Shown piece by piece: positions 1 to 5,163 of a stretch of 5,721 nt of DNA (its first letter is position 1; each line of letters opens with the position of its first letter). Where the stretch lies: contig JAIRRE010000143.1 in NCBI GenBank assembly GCA_031256125.1, positions 1 through 5,721 of the forward strand. The letters are read 5' to 3'. Made by a program: the position numbers and the translations under genes. The notes under the pieces are model-generated. The model worked only from the letters and a program-made list of their open reading frames with translations. It did not search any database and was not told the DNA's origin. Source of the stretch: Burkholderiaceae bacterium (lineage in GTDB: Bacteria; Pseudomonadota; Gammaproteobacteria; Burkholderiales; Burkholderiaceae_C).

Positions 1-1915
1 TGGGGCTACTACTGCTGCTGGCATTGCTGTCTATCGCTGTGACCTCGCCACTGGCCTGCACGGCGGCGGCGCTGAGGATGCTGTAGTGCCCGGTGCCATC
101 AGCGGTCCCGGTGGCCGAAGTGCCATCGGGGAAAGACACCGTGACGGTGTCGCCCGCCGTGGCTGTGCCGGTGACGGTCACGATGCCCGCACTGTTGGCC
201 GTGGCGCTGCTGATCGTCGGCGCTTGCGGCTCCAGAATAGTGGCCGTCACGGTTACCGCGCCGCTTTCGTGGGTGCTGCTTTGTACGCTGTAATGCCCGC
301 TGGCGTCGGCCGTGCCGGTGGCCGAACTGCCATCGGCGTAGGTCACGGCAACGGTGCTATCCGGCGCGGCGGCGCCCGATACGGTCATCGTGCCATCGGT
401 ATTGACGGTGCTGCTTTGCGTCACCGCCGGTATGGCGGCGGCGGATGTACTGACGTTGCCCAGCGCGTCGGTGGCCGTGACACTGACCGCGCCGCCGCTG
501 GTTTCGGGAATGCTGCTCTGGATGCTGTAATGGCCGCTGCTGTCGGCCGTGCCGGTGGCCTGGCTGCCGTCGGCGAAGGTGACGATCACAGCGCTGCTGG
601 CCTTAGCCGTGCCCGATACGGTCACGGTGCCGTCGGCATGGGCTGCAATGGCGTTGACCTGCGGCGCTTGCGGCGGCGTGTTGGCCGCTTGCACCGTTAC
701 CGCGCCGCTCTCGGCCCCTTTGCTCTGCACGCTGTAGTTGCCGGTCGTCGAATCAGCTGTGCCCGTGGCGCTGTTGCCGTCAGCGTAGGTGACGGTAATG
801 GCGCTGCCTGGCGCAGCGGTACCCGTTACCGTCAAGGTGCCGTTGTTATTAGCGGCGCTGCTCTCGGTAACCTGCGCAACGGTGGTGGCGGCGCTGTGGT
901 TGCCTGCCGCATCGGTGGCCGTGACATGGACCGAACCACTGGCCGTTTCAGGCTTGCTGCTTTTCACGCTGTAGTTGCCGGTCGTCGGATCGGTTGTGCC
1001 CGTGGCCGTGCTGCTGTCGGCAAAAGTTACAGTCACGGTACTGCCCGCCTCGGCCTTGCCCGACACGGTAACGGTGCCGTCGGCATTGGCCGTGACGGTG
1101 CTCACGCCCGGCGCTTGCGGCGGCGTGGCGTCGGTCCAGCGCTGCCCGATGGGGGCGCTGCTGTTATCGGCCATCGAAACATTACCGGTGGTTTGCACGC
1201 CCTGCGAAGTGACCGCGTAGTAGCCGTTGGCGTCGGCGGTACCGGTACTGGTGCTGCTATCTGGATAGGTAACGGTGACCGTATCGCCCGGGTGCACTTG
1301 ACCGGAAACGGTTAGCGTTCCGCTGGTGTTTTGCGTGACGGTTGGCCCTACCGGAAACCCGCTGTTCGAGGAGCTTTTGCTCGAGTCAAACGCCGTGGAA
1401 AAACTGCCCAGCGCCACGGCAACCGGCAGCCAGTTGAGATTGCCCCCGCTCCCTGCAGCGGCAACGTTACTGGCAGCGTTGCTGGTATCGGCAGCGGCGG
1501 CATTGGCGGCATCCGCGGCGGGGGTGTTACCGGTATCGGCGACGGGTGCGGCATTACTGAATAGCGGAGCCGTCGTGTCGATCGACGAAAACACCCCGCC
1601 CGCCGCCGGATCGACGCTGGTATCCGGCAGCGCGTCCATAGTGCTCAAATCGCCCAGCCATAGCCCGCCATGATCTTGAACCACCAGATCGCTATGACCG
1701 GCAGCGGTGCCATCAGTGAAAAATCCATGCACGGTGATAACCTGACCATTGGCAGTGGTAATCACCAAATCGTGGCCATGACGCGCCAAACCTTTAATCT
1801 GGCTGTGCGGCATCTGCAACTGCACGATCGACAGCCCCGATAAGGAAAGTTCCGAACCCGCCGTTGTGGTTGTGTGGTGGGTAGCCTTGTTGGTGACAGT
1901 GATATTGAATGCCAT
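1..1915 (-). CDS. Large repetitive surface adhesin with BapA-type N-terminal prefix and tandem Ig-like domains (3'-truncated by window edge)
   Basis: The frame is open for 638 codons from ATG at 1915-1913 to the window edge with no stop, so the C-terminus is missing. Residues about 1-95 resemble the BapA prefix domain: SLSGLSIVQLQ, then HGHDLVITTANGQVITVHGFF-like strands, then DLVVQDHGGLWLGDL. In known BapA/RTX adhesins this region holds the protein in the outer-membrane channel during type I secretion. Residues about 121-160 are an Ala/Asp/Asn/Thr-rich linker, followed by a short hydrophobic stretch (NWLPVAVALG, 161-170). From residue 191 on come bacterial Ig-like modules, with signatures such as DGTVTVSG, ADGSxATGTAD and GxYSVQSS. 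The 638 residues contain no cysteine, as is usual for such adhesins. There is no Sec signal peptide, which fits type I secretion through a C-terminal signal outside the window. The start is set by AGGAGA at 1927-1922, six bases before ATG. The likely role is biofilm formation or surface attachment. The adhesin class is confident; the secretion route is inferred from the family. Confidence 0.88.
   Translation of the reverse strand, partial: MAFNITVTNKATHHTTTTAGSELSLSGLSIVQLQMPHSQIKGLARHGHDLVITTANGQVITVHGFFTDGTAAGHSDLVVQDHGGLWLGDLSTMDALPDTSVDPAAGGVFSSIDTTAPLFSNAAPVADTGNTPAADAANAAAADTSNAASNVAAAGSGGNLNWLPVAVALGSFSTAFDSSKSSSNSGFPVGPTVTQNTSGTLTVSGQVHPGDTVTVTYPDSSTSTGTADANGYYAVTSQGVQTTGNVSMADNSSAPIGQRWTDATPPQAPGVSTVTANADGTVTVSGKAEAGSTVTVTFADSSTATGTTDPTTGNYSVKSSKPETASGSVHVTATDAAGNHSAATTVAQVTESSAANNNGTLTVTGTAAPGSAITVTYADGNSATGTADSTTGNYSVQSKGAESGAVTVQAANTPPQAPQVNAIAAHADGTVTVSGTAKASSAVIVTFADGSQATGTADSSGHYSIQSSIPETSGGAVSVTATDALGNVSTSAAAIPAVTQSSTVNTDGTMTVSGAAAPDSTVAVTYADGSSATGTADASGHYSVQSSTHESGAVTVTATILEPQAPTISSATANSAGIVTVTGTATAGDTVTVSFPDGTSATGTADGTGHYSILSAAAVQASGEVTAIDSNASSSSSP
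2..1345 (-). repeat. Alternating Ig-like A/B repeat array within the adhesin
   Basis: Six Ig-like modules can be seen. B0 (divergent) is residues 191-265 (1345-1121), A1 is 266-348 (1120-872), B1 is 349-414 (871-674), A2 is 415-498 (673-422), B2 is 499-562 (421-230), and A3 is 563 onward (229-2, cut by the edge). Type A begins with PQAP and contains VTATDAxGN. Type B is shorter, usually opens with VTxSS, and ends with ESGAVTV. One A/B pair spans 148-149 residues. The DNA word cggcgcttgcgg, encoding the complement of the PQAP junction, recurs at 218, 662 and 1109, so the spacings are 444 and 447 bases. The copies differ at many third positions, so they are related but not fresh duplicates. Confidence 0.85.
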
Positions 1916-1921
1916 TTGATT

Positions 1922-1936
1922 TCTCCTGAGTCTCCT
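1922..1936 (-). promoter_or_regulatory. Ribosome binding site of the adhesin gene, with a duplicated AGGAGA
   Basis: On the minus strand AGGAGA lies at 1927-1922, six bases before the ATG at 1915, which is ideal spacing and decides the start. A second identical AGGAGA sits nine bases further upstream at 1936-1931. Only the proximal copy is well spaced for initiation. The duplicate may be chance or may help 30S loading. Confidence 0.75.
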
Positions 1937-2246
1937 GCGATCACCTCGGCCCACGCACCGGCGGCAGAGGTCAACAATTCAACAAGCAGCAACCGACAGC
2001 CGGCTGCACACAAGGGTTAAGGGAAAACGACTGCACAAAGGTTATATATTATTCCCCCACATTCCTTATGTGCGTATTACGCCAGTTCCTATTGCACCGA
2101 TGTTCCTGGGCGAAGAACTCCATAGTGCCAAGCAAGGCATAGCGAGAAGCGGGGTTACGTTGAACCAGATCGGCCAGTTGAACAGCTTGCCGTGAAAGAC
2201 GTGGATGTTTTCAAAGAGCAAATCCTGATGAAACTCAATGAACTGC
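1937..2246. other. Intergenic stretch upstream of the adhesin, no supported gene; possible coding debris near the IS
   Basis: No intact gene is supported here. Besides the AT-rich island, two overlapping plus-strand frames look mildly coding-like. One is a 31-codon frame from ATG at 2100 to a stop at 2193-2195 (MFLGEELHSAKQGIARSG...), which is also open well upstream of the ATG. The other is open from 2129 and contains VEQLAVKDVDVFKEQILMK before it runs into the left end of the IS5 relic. Neither has a ribosome binding site, and I recognise neither. They could be fragments of a gene broken by the insertion, or simply chance open frames. Confidence 0.3.
2042..2053 (-). promoter_or_regulatory. 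Possible -10 region for the adhesin gene (weak)
   Basis: This is the only strongly AT-rich spot in the leader; the minus strand reads AATAATATATAA over 2053-2042. It could supply a sigma-70 -10 hexamer (TAATAT or TATAAC), giving a leader of about 120 nt. No convincing -35 box lies 16-18 bases upstream, so this is only a candidate. Confidence 0.2.
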
Positions 2247-2264
2247 TGCTAGATAGCGCCGTCA
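2247..2264 (+). repeat. Left terminal inverted repeat of the IS5-family relic
   Basis: The sequence tgctagatagcgccgtca matches the reverse complement of 2637-2654 at 16 of 18 positions; the two differences are both C/T transitions. The match stops sharply on both sides, as expected for an IS end. The outer CTAG may be target duplication rather than repeat. Confidence 0.8.
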
Positions 2265-2304
2265 TGAGCTTGACAAATCAAGCGAACTGTACGATGTCTG
2301 ACCC

Positions 2305-2624
2305 ATGAATTCACTCAACAATAGTGCCAGTAAAGAACTACCTGCCGATCTCCGCCACGACATCGACGATCACACCTGGGCTTTACTTGAACCCATGGTA
2401 TGCCGCTCAGAGTAATTGTTACAGTGGTCACCCGTGCAGATTGCACACATGCAGGGACACTGATCGATGGCATGAAGGCCCAGTATCTATTGGCAGACCG
2501 TGGTTATGACAGCGATGCCATCATTGCTCAGCATCTCAAGCGCTGGAGAAGCATAGCCACGCGGTGTGCCAAGAGGGCGGAATCATTCTTGGCGGCGGCA
2601 CAGATTCGATGTTTGGCTATTTGA
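2305..2624 (+). pseudogene. IS5-family transposase remnant with two internal deletions
   Basis: Three transposase blocks survive. Block 1 starts at ATG 2305 and contains DDHTWALLEP, the family's N-terminal motif (usually DLTDxQWALLEPLLP). It breaks near 2392-2396 and runs to a stop at 2413-2415. Block 2, in another frame, starts at HGMPLRVIVT (about 2394) and contains LIDGMKAQYLLADRGYDSD, the region with the second catalytic Asp. At about 2529-2534 it joins in frame to block 3, HLKRWRSIATRCAKRAESF...AAAQIRCLAI, the usual C-terminus, which stops at 2622-2624. In complete relatives about 140 residues separate blocks 1 and 2, and about 50 separate blocks 2 and 3. The first catalytic Asp and the Glu just before the HLKRWR motif are therefore gone, so no active enzyme can be made. 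The assignment rests on motif recall, not on a search. Confidence 0.85.
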
Positions 2625-2636
2625 CTGGGTGTTTTG

Positions 2637-2654
2637 TGACGACACTATCTAGCA
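2637..2654 (-). repeat. Right terminal inverted repeat of the IS5-family relic
   Basis: The reverse complement reads tgctagatagtgtcgtca, pairing with the left end at 2247-2264. It begins about a dozen bases after the transposase stop codon at 2622-2624, the compact layout usual in IS5-family elements. Confidence 0.8.
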
Positions 2655-2667
2655 AGACCAGCCGCCC

Positions 2668-2704
2668 AAACAAAACGGCCCGCTGCTGGCGCAAACGGGC
2701 CGCT
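2668..2704 (-). terminator. Intrinsic terminator of prpE
   Basis: Read on the minus strand, CGGCCCG (2702-2696) pairs perfectly with CGGGCCG (2682-2676) around a 13-base loop, and flanking G-T pairs can lengthen the stem. TTTTGTTT follows at 2675-2668. It begins 18-20 bases past the prpE stop. It separates prpE from the IS relic and the adhesin gene. Confidence 0.85.
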
Positions 2705-2721
2705 GCGAAGTAACCCAATCT

Positions 2722-4620
2722 TCAGTTCTGGAACATATCCTTGATTGCTTGCAGCGCGGCTGGGTCTTCCATCGTGGTCAGATCGCCGGGGTCGCGCCCT
2801 TCGCTGACCGCTTGCATGGCGCGGCGCAGCAGTTTGCCCGAACGAGTCTTGGGCAACTGGTTAACGAAGCGCACCCGCGCGGGCCGCGCCACCGCGCCGA
2901 GGGAGTTGTCAACAACTTTCATAACCTCGCCTTCGAGCTTGAGCAGCGCCTGTTCGTCGCCCAGAACACTGGCGTCCTTGAGCACGGCAAACGCCATCGC
3001 CACCTGCCCCTTGAGCGAATCGGCCACGCCCACCACCGCCACTTCGGCAATGTTCGGGTGTCCGGAAATCGCCTCCTCAATCTCGCGCGTACCCAAGCGG
3101 TGGCCGGCCACGTTGATGACGTCGTCGGTACGGCCCAGGATAAAGTAGTAGCCCTCCTCGTCACGGATACCCCAGTCGAAGGTGCTGTACACCATCCGGT
3201 TGGGCACGCTGGACCAGTAGGTATTGAGAAAGCGCGCATCGTCGCGCCAGACGGTTTGCAAACAGCCCGGTGGCAGCGGGCCTTCGATGGCCACCACCCC
3301 TTTCTGGTTGGCTCCGGTTAGTTCGGCACCGGTCTGGTCGTCCAGCAACTTGACGTTGTAACCGTACACCGCCTTGCCGGGAGAACCGAATTTGGATGGC
3401 TGCCGCTCCACCCCGTTGCAGATGGTCAAAATCGGCCAGCCGGTTTCGGTTTGCCAATAGTTGTCGATGACCGGTTTGCCCTTCAGTCCGCCGCTGATCC
3501 ACTGCGCCGTCGGCTCGTCCAGCGGCTCGCCGGCCAGGAACAGCGTGCGCAAGCTGGACAGGTCGTACTGGCTCAGATAGGCCGGATCCTGCTTCTTGAG
3601 TACGCGGATCGCCGTGGGCGCCGTGAACATCACGCTGACCTTGTATTTCTCGACCAGCCGCCACCAAATGCCGCCGTCAGGACGAATCGGCGTGCCTTCG
3701 TACATGATGGTGGATGAGCCGCCGATCAACGGGGCGTAGATGATGTAGCTGTGCCCCACCACCCAACCCACGTCGCTGGCGCAAAAAAAAGTATCGCCCG
3801 GCTGGCAGCCATAGATGTATTTCATCGACGCCGCCAGCGCCACCAGATAGCCGCCGGTATCGCGCTGCACGCCCTTGGGTTTGCCGGTGGTGCCGCTGGT
3901 GTACAGGGTATAGCTCGGGTGCGTGGCGTCCACCCACTCGCAGGGTATCTGGGCATCGAGGTACTGCTGGCGCAACTGGCCCCAGATCTGATCGCGCCCT
4001 TCGACCAAATTCATCGGTGCCAGTCCGCGATCGACCAGCAGCACCGCCTTTGGTTTGTGCTTTGCCAAGACGATGGCTTCGTCGAGCAGGTGCTTGTAGG
4101 GCACCGGCTTGCCGCCGCGCGAACCGGCGTCGGCACTGACGATAACGGTCGGTTCGGCATCGTCGATGCGGGTCGCGAGCGATCCGGACGCAAAGCCGCC
4201 GAACACCACCGAATGCAGCGCGCCGATGCGCACGCAAGCCAGCATGGCAAAGCAGGCTTCGGGGATCATCGGCATATAGATCAGCACGCGGTCGCCCTTG
4301 CCCACGCCCAGCGCCTTCAACGCCGCAGCCATGCGCTGCACCTCGGCGTGCAGATCGCGGTAGGTGTAGATCTTTTCCTGCTCTGTTTCGGTCGAAACCC
4401 AAATCAGCGCCGGCTGATCAGCGCGCTCTTTCAGGTGCCGGTCAACGGCGTTGTGACACAGGTTGGTGGTGCCGCCCGCGAACCACTTGGCAAACGGCGG
4501 TTTGTCATAGTTGCAGATGGTCTGGGGCGGCGTCTGCCACTCAACCAGGCGGGCCTGCTCGGCCCAGAAGGCATCCCGATCCTCAATGGAACGGCGGTAA
4601 AAGTCGGCGAAGTTGCTCAT
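2722..4620 (-). CDS. prpE: Propionyl-CoA synthetase (AMP-forming), complete
   Basis: This is a 632-residue cytoplasmic enzyme of the ANL (acyl-adenylating) superfamily. It converts propionate, ATP and CoA to propionyl-CoA via propionyl-adenylate, feeding the 2-methylcitrate cycle. Its length matches PrpE (about 628-632). It opens with the PrpE/ACS N-terminal region (FYRRSIEDRDAFWAEQA, then KWFAGGTTNLCHNAVDRH at 45-62). The P-loop-like YTSGTTGKPKG is at 240-250, and the NYWQTETGWP adenylate-binding motif at 387-396. The hinge LGRTDDVINVAGHRLG spans 495-510. The catalytic lysine is K596 in PKTRSGKLLRR; the equivalent lysine in PrpE and acetyl-CoA synthetases is a target of reversible acetylation. 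Whole-length similarity, including GCLQTVWRDDARFLNTYW and EGRDPGDLTTMEDP, favours PrpE over acetyl-CoA synthetase. The ATG at 4620 is preceded by GGAG at 4630-4627. No prpB, prpC or prpD lies beside it, and it appears to be transcribed alone. Confidence 0.96.
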   Translation of the reverse strand: MSNFADFYRRSIEDRDAFWAEQARLVEWQTPPQTICNYDKPPFAKWFAGGTTNLCHNAVDRHLKERADQPALIWVSTETEQEKIYTYRDLHAEVQRMAAALKALGVGKGDRVLIYMPMIPEACFAMLACVRIGALHSVVFGGFASGSLATRIDDAEPTVIVSADAGSRGGKPVPYKHLLDEAIVLAKHKPKAVLLVDRGLAPMNLVEGRDQIWGQLRQQYLDAQIPCEWVDATHPSYTLYTSGTTGKPKGVQRDTGGYLVALAASMKYIYGCQPGDTFFCASDVGWVVGHSYIIYAPLIGGSSTIMYEGTPIRPDGGIWWRLVEKYKVSVMFTAPTAIRVLKKQDPAYLSQYDLSSLRTLFLAGEPLDEPTAQWISGGLKGKPVIDNYWQTETGWPILTICNGVERQPSKFGSPGKAVYGYNVKLLDDQTGAELTGANQKGVVAIEGPLPPGCLQTVWRDDARFLNTYWSSVPNRMVYSTFDWGIRDEEGYYFILGRTDDVINVAGHRLGTREIEEAISGHPNIAEVAVVGVADSLKGQVAMAFAVLKDASVLGDEQALLKLEGEVMKVVDNSLGAVARPARVRFVNQLPKTRSGKLLRRAMQAVSEGRDPGDLTTMEDPAALQAIKDMFQN

Positions 4621-4777
4621 CGGAGTCTCCAGGTTGTGATGATCGAATTTCCAACTGCAATATACTTAATTTTTTGGCCATTCGGTCTGTCTCTGTCTAA
4701 TAGTTAAACCGCTTACGCCTGCAAGTTCAGTCTTGGTTTGTTGCGCGATTGCTTTCGGTGAATCAATCCCGATTGTT
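4621..4777. other. Leader region of prpE, no gene seen
   Basis: This is 157 bases between the orphan fragment and prpE. It holds the prpE ribosome binding site (GGAG at 4630-4627) and the AT-rich promoter candidate. I see no operator palindrome or strong hairpin. Confidence 0.5.
4659..4664 (-). promoter_or_regulatory. Possible -10 box of the prpE promoter
   Basis: The minus strand carries TATATT at 4664-4659 inside an AT-rich stretch (4680-4659) that stands out from the GC-rich surroundings. It lies about 38 bases before the prpE ATG, giving a leader of some 30 nt. The hexamer 17 bases upstream does not resemble TTGACA, so the promoter may need an activator, or may lie elsewhere. I found no sigma-54 GG/GC pair with correct spacing. 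Confidence 0.35.
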
Positions 4778-5155
4778 TTACAGCCGCATCGACGGCCCGT
4801 TCATGCTCTGCTGCCTGTCCAATTCCTGGTTTTGCACGAATGCCAAGTTGTATGCCAATTGTGCTTGCTTGGTTTGCTCGAACTGCTGGTAGGACTGCTC
4901 GGCGGGCTGGTTCATAGTCTGCTGGGTGTTGAGCGCGCACTCATTGGTCGTATCCCAATTTTCCGGATGGCCGTCGGAGCTGATGATGTTGGCATCCGGA
5001 ATCTGACAACCGCCCTCGCTGAACTCGGCGCAATAGGGGCAGCTAACCCCATCGCGCCGTTCCTCAACTATCAGCGCGGCTGTTAGTGCGGCTGAAGCAC
5101 TCGGTATAAGCGAGCGGTCTCCAATCCGAAGTACAACACCGCCGAATATCGGCCT
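4778..5155 (-). pseudogene. Orphan coding-like fragment with Gln-rich, XVIPCD-like tail; no usable start
   Basis: This minus-strand frame is open for 125 codons from just after a stop at 5158-5156 to TAA at 4780-4778. It has protein-like composition and mostly G/C third bases in its middle part. No ATG, GTG or TTG occurs until ATG at 4915, which would give only 45 residues. It is therefore best read as a fragment or decayed gene. It contains DGVSCPYCAEF, then IPDANIISSDG, then LNTQQTMNQPAEQSYQQFEQ, and a Gln-rich end (QNQELDRQQSMNGPSMRL). The order DHVV-like strand, DG, NTQQxMNxPxEQSxQQ, Gln-rich tail recalls the XVIPCD domain, which directs effectors to Xanthomonadales-type antibacterial type IV secretion systems. 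The middle portion, usually LFAVQG, is absent. The domain match is from memory and weak. It lies between the permease stop and prpE, on the same strand. Alternatives are a phage structural protein fragment or a fortuitous frame. Confidence 0.35.
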
Positions 5156-5163
5156 TTAAGCGC

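Larger units (their letters stand above)
2247..2654 (+). mobile_element. Miniature IS5-family element with intact-looking ends and two internal deletions
   Basis: The element is bounded by near-perfect 18-bp inverted repeats (2247-2264 and 2637-2654, 16 of 18 matching) and holds three separate stretches of an IS5-family transposase in the right order. It is about 400 bp long, against roughly 850 bp for a complete member of this family, so about half is missing. Both ends contain CTAG (2249-2252 and 2649-2652). IS5-group elements commonly target CTAG-like or TA-containing sites, so the outer bases of the repeat may really be a target duplication, which would give an element of 396-398 bp. It lies between the prpE terminator and the adhesin leader. 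It cannot transpose by itself but could be moved by a full-length relative elsewhere in the genome. Confidence 0.82.

Noticed and set aside
86..1315. A 409-codon plus-strand open frame, plus other plus-strand frames at 93-293, 549-737, 789-974, 975-1220 and 1326-1673
   Set aside because: All lie antisense to the adhesin. Their low-complexity Arg/Gly/Ala or Val/Thr-rich translations are mirror images of its repeats, and they have no ribosome binding site or recognisable domain.
1..1345. Regular repeats as a possible CRISPR array
   Set aside because: The period is about 444 bases, the repeats are in coding frame and diverge at third positions, so they encode protein domains.
1762..2013. An 83-codon minus-strand frame starting upstream of the adhesin
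   Set aside because: It is in a different frame from the adhesin, has no good ribosome site, is Arg/Cys/Ser-rich in its second half, and overlaps the well-supported adhesin N-terminus.
4640..4700. Sigma-54 promoter for prpE, as known for prp operons in enterics
   Set aside because: A TGGCC and a TTGCA occur in the AT-rich stretch, but the GG-to-GC spacing is about twice the required distance.
2741..4707. Long frames overlapping prpE on both strands (for example 2749-3321 and 3751-4707 on plus, 3161-3667 and 3677-4402 on minus)
   Set aside because: These are shadows of a complete, strongly conserved prpE. They are rich in Arg, Ala, Gly and His, as expected from out-of-frame GC-rich codons.
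4713..4940. A 75-codon minus-strand frame overlapping the orphan fragment
   Set aside because: It is Arg/Ala-rich, one frame off the more protein-like fragment, with no recognisable motif.
4733..5086. A 117-codon plus-strand frame with Leu-rich, membrane-like stretches
   Set aside because: The Leu runs are the antisense of Gln codons (CAG to CTG) in the opposite fragment. No ribosome binding site was seen and the family is not recognisable.
5143..5155. Small palindrome GCCGATATTCGGC after the permease stop as a terminator
   Set aside because: The stem is only five pairs with a three-base loop, and no T-tract follows on the minus strand.
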